From JAWKVD01 sp041398225 (GTDB lineage: Bacteria; Pseudomonadota; Alphaproteobacteria; Caulobacterales; Hyphomonadaceae): a stretch of 64,000 bases of DNA. A program made the translations under genes and the position numbers. Shown in pieces: positions 26,377-33,686 of this stretch (position 1 is the first letter of the stretch; each line of letters opens with the position of its first letter). The notes below the pieces were generated by a model that saw only the letters and a list, made by a program, of their open reading frames with translations, did no database searches and was not told where the DNA came from. Location: contig JAWKVD010000006.1 in assembly GCA_041398225.1 (NCBI GenBank), positions 124,001 to 188,000 on the forward strand, written 5' to 3'.

Positions 26377-26877
26377 TTGAGCGAGAAACTCGACCAGCGG
26401 ATCCAGCTCGTGGCGTCACAGGGCTTCGGACGGATCGTCGACGACTGGCGCCGCCAGCAGGCGGATCTTCCTTCGCGCTCGGAGGCGATCCGGCGGCTGG
26501 TGGAGCTCGGACTTCAATACGATGAGGAGGCGCCGATGCGCATGGTGACCGCTATTATTCGCCCGCACCGCTACGACGCCGTTCGCGAGGCCCTGACCGC
26601 GCTGGGCGTGTCCGGCGTCACCGCCACGCAGGTGCAGGGTTTCGGCCGCCAGCGCGGCCAGACAGAGTTCTATCGCGGCGCGGAATACAAGGTCGCCGAA
26701 GTGCCGAAGGTCCGTATCGACGTCGCCGTGCCCTCGACCATGATCGAGCAGGTGATCGAGGCGATCCAGAAAGCCGCCGGGTCGGGCAAGATCGGCGACG
26801 GCAAGATATTCGTGGCCGGTCTCACCAACGTCGTCCGCATCCGCACCGGCGAGCGCAACGAACAGGCGCTCGACTAG
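26377..26877 (+). CDS. Ribbon-helix-helix/P-II fusion protein (P-II nitrogen regulator with N-terminal RHH-like domain)
   Basis: One frame of 166 residues joins two modules. Residues 1-47 (SEKLDQRIQLVA ... DDWRRQQ, then SRSEAIRRLVELGL) look like a ribbon-helix-helix DNA-binding unit. Residues 54-166 form a complete P-II protein: MRMVTAIIRPHRYDAVREAL, T-loop with the uridylylation tyrosine (RGAEY, Tyr51 in P-II numbering, Tyr104 here), B-loop SGKIGDGKIFV and C-loop RIRTGE. P-II senses 2-oxoglutarate and ATP/ADP. The full-length start is TTG 26377 with AAGGAT upstream. An internal ATG (26536) has a perfect AGGAGG five bases before it, so free P-II may also be made. No glnA or amtB is adjacent. 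Confidence 0.85.
   Translation: MSEKLDQRIQLVASQGFGRIVDDWRRQQADLPSRSEAIRRLVELGLQYDEEAPMRMVTAIIRPHRYDAVREALTALGVSGVTATQVQGFGRQRGQTEFYRGAEYKVAEVPKVRIDVAVPSTMIEQVIEAIQKAAGSGKIGDGKIFVAGLTNVVRIRTGERNEQALD
26525..26538 (+). promoter_or_regulatory. Internal Shine-Dalgarno and alternative start for free P-II
   Basis: AGGAGG (26525-26530) lies five bases before ATG 26536, in frame with the TTG start at 26377. It is the best Shine-Dalgarno of the locus and would give a canonical 113-residue P-II. The signal overlaps the codons for the linker between the RHH-like and P-II modules. Confidence 0.7.
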
Positions 26878-26937
26878 CCCCCGGTCAGCCGCCGAAACGA
26901 TCGGCGCGATCGACCCATCCAGACCTGACTTGCAGAC

Positions 26938-28119
26938 CTAGTTGCCGTCGGACATTTCCGGCGGCGGTTCGGGGCTGTCCGATTGCGGAATGTAGGGCGC
27001 GGGCGGCGGCCCGGCGTTCGTTTCCTTGTGGATCTCGACCTGGTGCGGGTAGGGGATCGTCACGCCGTTTGCGTCGAACGCCTCCTTGATCGCCTTCAGC
27101 AGATCGCAGCGATAGTCGAAATAATCGTTCGCGGAGCACCACACCCGGAAGCGAATGTCGACGCTGCTGGTGTTCAGCTCGTTCACCTTCACCCAGACCG
27201 GCGGGTCCTTCCTGCAGCGCGGGTCGGCTTCAACGATGTCGCGGACGATGGCCATCGCCTTGTCGATGTCGTCGTCATACGAAATGCCGATGATCTCATC
27301 GATGCGGCGCGTCGTGTTGCCGTTGAAGTTCTCCATCACGTCGCCCCAGGCCTTGTCGTTGGTGATGACGAGCCGCTTGTTGTCGAGCGTATTCAGAACG
27401 GTGGTGAAGGGCGTGATGTTGTAGACGGTGCCGGACTCGCCCGCGATGCGCACGAAGTCGCCGATCTTGTACGGCCGGAAAATCGCGATGACGACGCCGG
27501 ACGCAACCGCCTTCAGCGTGTCCTGCAACGCCAGGGCGATCGCCAGGCCTGCGGCGCCGATGACCGCGACGAGCGAAGCGATCGGGAAGTTGAACTGTTG
27601 AAGCGCTGCGATCAGGCCGATCGCCAGCGCGGCGATGCGGATGAACGACGACAGGAATGCGAACAGCGTTCGCCCGCCATTGGCGGTGCGGTCGACCTTC
27701 TCGCCAAAATTGCGCACCCGCCGCGCGATCCACGCCCCGATGAACCATACGCCGACGAGAATCAGCATGGCCTTGGCCGCCATCGTGGCGAGGCCCTGCG
27801 CGTCCCCGATGTTGTAATAGCCGAATATGTCCGCGATCACCGCGACCGCGCCGAGCAGAAGAAACGCCTTGATGATCGATGAAACGATATCGAGCACCAC
27901 GCTGTCCGCGGCCGTTTCCTGCGCGCCGTTGCCGGCGTTCGCCTTCGCCTTGTGAGTTCCCGAAAGTCGCCGCCCGATCGATTTCAGGATCGACGATACG
28001 ATCGCGCCGAGCAGATAGGCCCCGACCAGCGCGGCGGCGGACCAGATCAGCCGTTGGGGCGTGCCGCTCAGATCGGAGAGCCAGGCCCATGCCTCAAGCA
28101 ATTCGGGGGGGAGTTCCAT
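26938..28119 (-). CDS. MscS-family mechanosensitive ion channel
   Basis: The 393-residue inner-membrane channel relieves osmotic pressure. Hydrophobic helices occupy about 20-45, 75-100, 110-135 and 150-210. The pore helix/beta-domain junction reads GAAGLAIALALQDTLKAVAS and IAIFRPYKIGDFVRI, the most conserved MscS region. A cytoplasmic alpha/beta domain follows, and the tail is Pro/Glu-rich. It converges on the P-II gene, 60 bp away. A 21-bp-period direct repeat lies about 110-150 bp upstream of its start. Confidence 0.93.
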   Translation of the reverse strand: MELPPELLEAWAWLSDLSGTPQRLIWSAAALVGAYLLGAIVSSILKSIGRRLSGTHKAKANAGNGAQETAADSVVLDIVSSIIKAFLLLGAVAVIADIFGYYNIGDAQGLATMAAKAMLILVGVWFIGAWIARRVRNFGEKVDRTANGGRTLFAFLSSFIRIAALAIGLIAALQQFNFPIASLVAVIGAAGLAIALALQDTLKAVASGVVIAIFRPYKIGDFVRIAGESGTVYNITPFTTVLNTLDNKRLVITNDKAWGDVMENFNGNTTRRIDEIIGISYDDDIDKAMAIVRDIVEADPRCRKDPPVWVKVNELNTSSVDIRFRVWCSANDYFDYRCDLLKAIKEAFDANGVTIPYPHQVEIHKETNAGPPPAPYIPQSDSPEPPPEMSDGN

Positions 28120-28227
28120 GGAGATCAGCGTCCTCCGGGCGTCGGCGTGGTTGCGGTTATGTCATGGAGATACGCACAAGGCGTGCGTGTGGATGCAAGC
28201 TATCGACCCTGCCGCCCGAGTCAAAGG

Positions 28228-28267
28228 CCGGAACGTGCGCGAAACCCGCCGGAACGTGCACGAAACC
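28228..28267. repeat. Two-copy 21-bp-period direct repeat
   Basis: CCGGAACGTGCGCGAAACC (28228-28246) recurs as CCGGAACGTGCACGAAACC (28249-28267), 19 bases with one mismatch and a period of 21 bp. It lies between the stop of the downstream hypothetical gene and the mscS start, both on the minus strand. The two-helical-turn spacing is what a tandem regulator site would show. Confidence 0.6.
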
Positions 28268-28277
28268 TGGATGGGCT

Positions 28278-28853
28278 TCAGTCCGTCACTCTCATCATGT
28301 CCGCATCGTACACGACCAGTTCGCCTACGCGCTTCGGCCCCGCGCCTTTCAGGGCCGACACTTCCCTGGGTATGTCGGTCAACGAAAGATCGAAGCAATG
28401 ACGGCCGGCTTCCAGGCGCTTCTCGCGCAGCACCGGGAAATCCGGATCATCGCCCAGCGCCATCGTTTCCATATCGCCGCGAGACGGCCGGCGAAACTCG
28501 GCGCACAGCCGAATCGCACCCGCCTCGGAGGTCGAATAATCGATCGCCGAAAAATCGTCATTGTAGTCGTATCGATAATAGCCGCTGCAAGTCTCGTCCG
28601 GGTGCGTTTGCCTGAAATTGTCGAACCAGGACGTGATCGCCTCCTTGTCCTTCGGAATCTCGCCGTCCAGCCGCCACATGCACGCGGCGCCGCCCGCCAG
28701 CACATTGATCCGGCGCATCGTCTGATCGTCGAAACGCCGAGCACGCGCATCGCCGGGACCGCCGACCATGGCGAACCCCGCGACGATAGCGGCGATCAGG
28801 GCGACGCCCGCGATCGCCGCAACCCAAACGCCCAGCCTATCCTGCCTGGTCAT
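28278..28853 (-). CDS. Hypothetical single-span membrane-anchored protein
   Basis: I do not recognise this 191-residue protein. It has one N-terminal transmembrane helix (WVAAIAGVALIAAIVAGFAMV, with an Arg-containing cytoplasmic start) and a soluble, acidic C-terminal domain. The domain has three cysteines (AACMWRL, DETCSGYY, IRLCAEF) plus one in GRHCFDLS, so two disulfides are possible if it faces the periplasm. The ATG at 28853 is preferred: AAAGGGG lies at the right distance, whereas the ATG six bases upstream abuts it. It overlaps the upstream DUF5671-like gene by 17 bp, so the two are cotranscribed. Confidence 0.7.
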   Translation of the reverse strand: MTRQDRLGVWVAAIAGVALIAAIVAGFAMVGGPGDARARRFDDQTMRRINVLAGGAACMWRLDGEIPKDKEAITSWFDNFRQTHPDETCSGYYRYDYNDDFSAIDYSTSEAGAIRLCAEFRRPSRGDMETMALGDDPDFPVLREKRLEAGRHCFDLSLTDIPREVSALKGAGPKRVGELVVYDADMMRVTD

Positions 28854-29490
28854 TCTCATCCCCTTTTTCGGCGTCGCGGATGAAATACAGGAAGACGCCG
28901 CCGGCGATCAGCGCGATCACCAGAATCTTGAGGAACAGGCGGCTCGACAAATCGCCAGACAGGAAACTGAACACCAGCGCGATGGCGTCGCCGATCAGCG
29001 TGCACGCGGCGATGATCAGCGTGACATAGGTCAGCCACTTGCGCACCCGAGAGCGCTGCATGGCGGGATTGTTGCGGCGTTGCTTGCGCAAATAGAGTGC
29101 GAGCCACGTGAACAGCGGCGCGCCCACGACCAGGCTTGAAATGGCGTACCGAACCTGGCCCTCCAGCCTCATCACGCGCCAGTCGGCCCCTGTATCCAGC
29201 GGGTCGCTGATCGTCATGTCGATCAGTGCGAACAGCAGCGATCCGAGATTGTACGCGACCACCCCAAGCAGGATGTACAACACGAGATAAAGAAACGCCT
29301 CGCGCGCCGACACGTAGGGCCGGGGCCGGGGCACGGCCATGCCGAAATCGCTGACCGCATAGCCGGAGAGGGCGGCGTCGACCTCGCGCTGAGTCCAACC
29401 CGCGGAAACGAGCGCTTGCGAAATGCGCTCGGGCGGCTCACCCCGATCGAGCGCCGCCTTCACGAAGTCGTCGAGAGTGTTGCTGGCCAC
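28837..29490 (-). CDS. DUF5671-like membrane protein
   Basis: The 217-residue protein starts with a helical segment (LDDFVKAALDRGEPPERISQ, then a second helix to about residue 45). It then has about four to five transmembrane helices (AFLYLVLYILLGVVAYNLGS; ISSLVVGAPLFTWLALYL; LTYVTLIIAACTLIGDAIAL; LVIALIAGGVFLYFI). The layout matches DUF5671, found alone or repeated in membrane proteins of unknown function. It overlaps the following gene and lies 31 bp downstream of the esterase gene, so the three may form an operon. Confidence 0.75.
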   Translation of the reverse strand: MASNTLDDFVKAALDRGEPPERISQALVSAGWTQREVDAALSGYAVSDFGMAVPRPRPYVSAREAFLYLVLYILLGVVAYNLGSLLFALIDMTISDPLDTGADWRVMRLEGQVRYAISSLVVGAPLFTWLALYLRKQRRNNPAMQRSRVRKWLTYVTLIIAACTLIGDAIALVFSFLSGDLSSRLFLKILVIALIAGGVFLYFIRDAEKGDENDQAG

Positions 29491-29521
29491 GTCGTCCCCT
29501 TTCGCGCCAATTCACATGTGC

Positions 29522-31132
29522 TCAGCCGGTCAGAAGCGCGCGCTCCTTGGCCCGGATGTCCGTTTCTACGCCCGGTTGGGTGCGGAACACCATCATGTTT
29601 CGCTGCTCGCGGGTATAGGTCGGCCACGTCCCGATAACCGCATTCGAAGGATCGCCGGACTTCGCGAAGGCGAGCCAGCTCTCCGACATCTGGTCGGCGA
29701 TGGCCTGCGGCGCGGGACCGGGCGGCCCCGACATGCTTTCGGACTTGGCCACATTGTCGAACACCATGCCGATGTCGAGCGCGTGCGGCACATACCGCTT
29801 GCCGCCCATCACCGGCGTCTCCCAATCGAGCATGTAGAACCAGATCGGCGCGCCGCCCTGGTCCGATTTGCGGTCGGCGACCGTCACGCTGCCCTGGAAG
29901 AAGCGGGCGTCCGCGCCCGCCATGAAGTACAGCTCGGGCGCTTCGATATCGGGATAGTCCGCCTTGTACGCGTCGATGATTTTGCCGATGTCCCGGCCGG
30001 GGAAGGCCATCTGCAGGCGCACCGGCAACGTCTCCCACGTCAGATCGAACAGCGTGGGATCGGCGGTGCCGTCGAGCGAGGTCCCCTCCGTCCGGTTGCA
30101 CCCGATCAGCAGCGGCACATCCGCGCCGGCAGGCGCCGCATTGGGGGAGAACGGATCGCGCGTCAGAACGCTGCCGTCGATGGTCGGGCTGGAGCCGGCC
30201 CCGACCACGCCCTTGGACGCCGCCTGTATGTCTTCCACCGGCAGCGTCAGAATCGCGTCGATGGTGTCCGCCGTCAGCCCCAGCTTCGCCACCACTTCGT
30301 CGGCCGCCTTCTGCACGACCGCCACAGGCGGATGAGCGATCCACGGACCGGACTGCACCGCCGCGCGATGGAACAGCCCCTTCGCCCGCTCGCTCGACAG
30401 CAGCGTGCAGACTTTCGCGCCGCCTCCGGACTCGCCGAAGATCATCACATTGGACGGATCGCCGCCAAACGCCGCGATGTTGTCGCGCACCCATTCCAGC
30501 GCGAAGATCATGTCCATCACGCCGGCCGCCGGCGACATCGCGAACCGCTCGCCATAGTGCGCGAGGTTGAGATAGCCGAACTGGTTCAGCCTATGGTTGA
30601 CGGTCACCACCACCACGTCGCCGCGATTGGCCAGCCGCACGCCGTCATAGGCGTAGGCCGATCCGGACCCCGTGGCGAACCCGCCGCCATGGAACCACAC
30701 CATCACCGGCCGCGCGCCCGTTTCGACGGATGGCGTCCACACGTTCAGGAACAGGCAGTCTTCGGATGTCGGCAGCGGCGGGTCTTGCCGCCACGACGCG
30801 AACAGGCCGCCGCCGTCGCCGCCGCCGACCTGCGGCGCGGAAGCGCCATAGGCGATCGTGTCCACCTGGTCGGTCCACGGCTCCGGCGCGACCGGCGCGG
30901 CGAAGCGCGTCGTGGCCGTGTCGGCGGCGTATCGCACGCCCTTGAACACCATCACCCCGTCCTCGACCATTCCGCGCACCGGACCGTAGGCGGTGTTGAC
31001 CAAAGGACGTTCCGTCGCGGCGTCTGCGGGTTTGTCGTCGGCTTCGGTGCAGGCGACCAGCGCGCCCGAAGCGACGGCGCTCAGCGCGACGCCGGCTTTC
31101 AGAATGGCGCGGCGATCAAGGCGGATATGCAT
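29522..31132 (-). CDS. Tat-exported type B carboxylesterase
   Basis: This 536-residue serine hydrolase carries a twin-arginine signal (DRRAILKAG) ending near a cysteine (ALVAC), so it may be an exported lipoprotein. Family motifs are the oxyanion loop WFHGGGF, SEDCLFLNVW, nucleophile elbow FGESGGGAK, the acidic residue region CNRTEGT, and the catalytic histidine in PHALDIGMVF. Members (para-nitrobenzyl esterase-like) hydrolyse short-chain esters; the natural substrate is unknown. Downstream on the same strand lie two membrane proteins. Confidence 0.93.
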   Translation of the reverse strand: MHIRLDRRAILKAGVALSAVASGALVACTEADDKPADAATERPLVNTAYGPVRGMVEDGVMVFKGVRYAADTATTRFAAPVAPEPWTDQVDTIAYGASAPQVGGGDGGGLFASWRQDPPLPTSEDCLFLNVWTPSVETGARPVMVWFHGGGFATGSGSAYAYDGVRLANRGDVVVVTVNHRLNQFGYLNLAHYGERFAMSPAAGVMDMIFALEWVRDNIAAFGGDPSNVMIFGESGGGAKVCTLLSSERAKGLFHRAAVQSGPWIAHPPVAVVQKAADEVVAKLGLTADTIDAILTLPVEDIQAASKGVVGAGSSPTIDGSVLTRDPFSPNAAPAGADVPLLIGCNRTEGTSLDGTADPTLFDLTWETLPVRLQMAFPGRDIGKIIDAYKADYPDIEAPELYFMAGADARFFQGSVTVADRKSDQGGAPIWFYMLDWETPVMGGKRYVPHALDIGMVFDNVAKSESMSGPPGPAPQAIADQMSESWLAFAKSGDPSNAVIGTWPTYTREQRNMMVFRTQPGVETDIRAKERALLTG

Positions 31133-31238
31133 GACGTGTCTCCCCTGGTGCGCGGCTCTGTCGGCTGCGATGAGGGAAGGCTAGTCGCCGGTCCCGCCTC
31201 CGTCCAGACGCGCCGAAACGGGAGTGCGCAGTCGCGGC

Positions 31239-31952
31239 CTACGGCGCAAGCGGGTTGGACGGGCGCAACACCATGATCTTCTGCCAGATCTTCCGCGACA
31301 GGCTGGTCGTCAGCTCTTCAATCTCGTTGACCGCCTGGATGATGATCGGATCGCGCACGTCCTGCATGTACAGCGCCGCGAGCTTGCCGGTCAGCGCCAG
31401 CATCTCCGCACAATAGTCGAGATACCGCTCCAGCTCGAAGGGCGTCATCGCGCGACCGGAATGGCTCTGCGCGTCAGGGTTCGCGGCGGAGTATCGGGTC
31501 GGGTCCTTCGTCAACTGGTGCATGTCCACCACATGCGCGATCGATCGCAGCTCGTGCAGGTCGCGCAGCACCGCCTCGCGTCGCCACACGGATTCAAGGT
31601 TCAGCAGAAACCAGATCGCGGCGCCCAGCAGCGCGACGATGTTCACGATCGCCTCGGCGCCCTGCAGCGCGTTCATCGCCTCCGCCTCGACCTTCAGATG
31701 CATCAGGCTCAGCAGCGCCTGAACCGCGATGAAAACGCCGAGCCCAAGCACGGCGGCGACCGTCAGGCGGATCCAGATATTGGGCTTCTTGTGCCAGCGC
31801 CTGCGCCGGTTGTCTTCCTGCGCGATCTCCAGCAATTGCGCGCACAGCTTGCTGAGGCCGCGACCGGGAAAACGCTCATCGATCCGCTTGTGCAGCTTCA
31901 GGATTGTCTGCTCAATGCGCGTGGCGTCGAGTTCGAGCTTTGTCATCCGCAT
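31239..31952 (-). CDS. Hypothetical two-span membrane protein
   Basis: I do not recognise the family. The 237-residue protein has an N-terminal helical, charged region (LELDATRIEQTILKLHKRID) and two transmembrane helices (LTVAAVLGLGVFIAVQALL at about 64-82; AIVNIVALLGAAIWFLLNL at about 100-118). The cytoplasmic helical C-terminal domain contains LRDLHELRSIAHVVDMHQL. Conservation of a short histidine/aspartate-rich helix could hint at ligand binding but nothing firm can be said. It stands between the esterase and carbonic anhydrase genes on the same strand. Confidence 0.72.
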   Translation of the reverse strand: MRMTKLELDATRIEQTILKLHKRIDERFPGRGLSKLCAQLLEIAQEDNRRRRWHKKPNIWIRLTVAAVLGLGVFIAVQALLSLMHLKVEAEAMNALQGAEAIVNIVALLGAAIWFLLNLESVWRREAVLRDLHELRSIAHVVDMHQLTKDPTRYSAANPDAQSHSGRAMTPFELERYLDYCAEMLALTGKLAALYMQDVRDPIIIQAVNEIEELTTSLSRKIWQKIMVLRPSNPLAP

Positions 31953-32033
31953 CCCACCGATAAATCCAGAGCATCGATCCCTGAATCTCGCTGGGAGATC
32001 AAGCTTGACGGTCCGTGGCGGAGATGCGTGCGC

Positions 32034-32837
32034 CTATTCCGTCAGCAGAACGTAGCGGCGGTTGAGCGGCTGAACCGGGCGCGCATTGTTCGGGAACAGC
32101 GCGGCGAACGCGGCCAGCTGCGCCGGCGAGGCGGTCGCGGGTTCCGCCATCACCGTCCATGTCACCGTTTCCGAGCAGGGCGGCGTCGTTAGCGAACCCT
32201 CATAGCGGTAGGCGGCGGAGTGACGCGGAATCAGCTCCGCCGGGTCAATGTCGAAGCGAACCGCGGACTTGCCTTCAAGCACCGGCGCCGATCCCCAGAT
32301 TTGATCCAGCAACGGGTTCGATGGGCCGCTGTCGAACATCACGCTGACCACCGCCAGCCGGCCGTCGTCGGCGGCGTGGACCAGATGCGCCTCCAGCGGA
32401 AAGCTGCGACCGTTGATCGTGTGCTCCGAAGGGTGATGGAAGTGGAACTGCTTCAGAACATATGTCTTGTCGCCGATCGCGACGCCCCCGGCGCCGGAAA
32501 TGTCGACCTCGATTGTATGCCCGTTATTGACCACCATGCCGCCCGCGACGCTGCTCCATGTCGGCGCGGGAAGCGCGGCGTCGGCGTGCACGGTCGATGC
32601 GATGTTGATCGGCGACTGTTGATGGCCGGCTGAACACCACGTGTTGTCGCCGGACAGTTCCGACCAGTGCGTGGGGCCGGTCTCGCCGTCATATGTCCAG
32701 TGCGCGGCATGTCCGGGCGACGCGGAAGCCGCCTTCAGGGCGGCGGGCTGAACCGCTGGATGCGGGGCTTCCTGCGCGTCGGACGCCATCGCGGCGGTTG
32801 CGAGCAGGCAGGAAATGGCGGCGGCGCGAGCGGACAT
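32034..32837 (-). CDS. Alpha-class carbonic anhydrase, periplasmic
   Basis: This zinc enzyme interconverts CO2 and bicarbonate in the periplasm. A signal peptide ends near residue 22. The 267-residue protein contains the substrate/zinc site QFHFHHPSEH with His132 and His134, and the third zinc ligand His151 in EAHLVH. SPINI, a Cys68 partner and TTPPCSE (second Cys of the conserved disulfide) are also present. All catalytic features of alpha-carbonic anhydrases are intact. A CO2-handling role beside the esterase and membrane genes is not implied by context. Confidence 0.95.
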   Translation of the reverse strand: MSARAAAISCLLATAAMASDAQEAPHPAVQPAALKAASASPGHAAHWTYDGETGPTHWSELSGDNTWCSAGHQQSPINIASTVHADAALPAPTWSSVAGGMVVNNGHTIEVDISGAGGVAIGDKTYVLKQFHFHHPSEHTINGRSFPLEAHLVHAADDGRLAVVSVMFDSGPSNPLLDQIWGSAPVLEGKSAVRFDIDPAELIPRHSAAYRYEGSLTTPPCSETVTWTVMAEPATASPAQLAAFAALFPNNARPVQPLNRRYVLLTE

Positions 32838-32926
32838 TGGCGACTCTGAGGGCGTGATCCAGGGTGATCGCCGTCAGAGCTTCTGAAAAAACGCCTTCCA
32901 AGCAGTTAAGCGATCCGAGCGCCGGT

Positions 32927-33628
32927 TTAACCCGCCCGCTTCACTTGCTGGAGATTGGTGATCGTCTGGGTCGAAACGGCCGAGAACGTCTTGCCGAAAG
33001 CCGAGCCGGCCATATCGGTCTCCATGCGCGAAACATAGGGCCGGCCGTTGGCGGCCGTCGCGCAGGTGATCTCCATGTTCAGCCGTTCCAGCTTGGCGAA
33101 GATTTCGGGCTTGTACGGTTGGGGCAGGGTGACGCTCATCGACTTGAGCAGCCCCGTCGCTTCGTCGACGCGCGCGATCGCGACCACCTTCTTCATCACC
33201 TTGCGCTCCATGCCGCCGCTGCGTTCGTTGGGGAGCGGGGTGAACCGAACCACGCGCAGCCCGTTCTGAACGCCAAGATCGCTGACCGGGCCGTCCGCGC
33301 CGGCGAAAACGCTGTCGCACCAGATGTCGCCGTCCGCGTTCTTCTCCATCCGTTTGTCGATCTTCATGGCGTCGGCCTTCTCTCCCTTCGCCTCGTAGAT
33401 CGTTACGCGGTCGCCTTCGGGGCGCGACGGGTCGAATTTCCCCTTCACCGTGCCGGTCTCGTCGCCGCTGTTCTGCATATGAAAATCGTAAGCGTAGGCC
33501 GCTGCTGGAACGGCCGGCGAAATTCGCAGGGCGCGGGCGAGCAGGTCGGCGGGCGGCGCCGTCTGCGCGACCGCCGGCAGCGCCATGGCGGCTGCGGCGA
33601 CAGCAAAACACGTCAGTATCCGGCGCAT
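32927..33628 (-). CDS. Hypothetical secreted protein
   Basis: The 233-residue product has a clean signal peptide (MRRILTCFAVAAAAMALPAVA, cleavage near AVAQT). The mature protein is mixed, lysine- and aspartate-rich, with two cysteines (DIWCDSVF and EITCATAANG). I do not recognise the domain; the pattern of long beta-strand-like stretches recalls periplasmic lipid-binding barrels such as DUF3108, but this is weak. The ATG at 33628 is chosen to put the signal sequence first. It is divergent from the helicase gene. Confidence 0.68.
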   Translation of the reverse strand: MRRILTCFAVAAAAMALPAVAQTAPPADLLARALRISPAVPAAAYAYDFHMQNSGDETGTVKGKFDPSRPEGDRVTIYEAKGEKADAMKIDKRMEKNADGDIWCDSVFAGADGPVSDLGVQNGLRVVRFTPLPNERSGGMERKVMKKVVAIARVDEATGLLKSMSVTLPQPYKPEIFAKLERLNMEITCATAANGRPYVSRMETDMAGSAFGKTFSAVSTQTITNLQQVKRAG

Positions 33629-33686
33629 CTGATCCTCCCAACCTTCGACCCGCGACATCCGCCGCGCCCTTGCTTATGATCGTCTC

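Noticed and set aside
26316..26525. A 69-codon frame upstream of and overlapping the RHH/P-II gene
   Set aside because: It overlaps the RHH-like coding region in another frame and has no protein-like composition.
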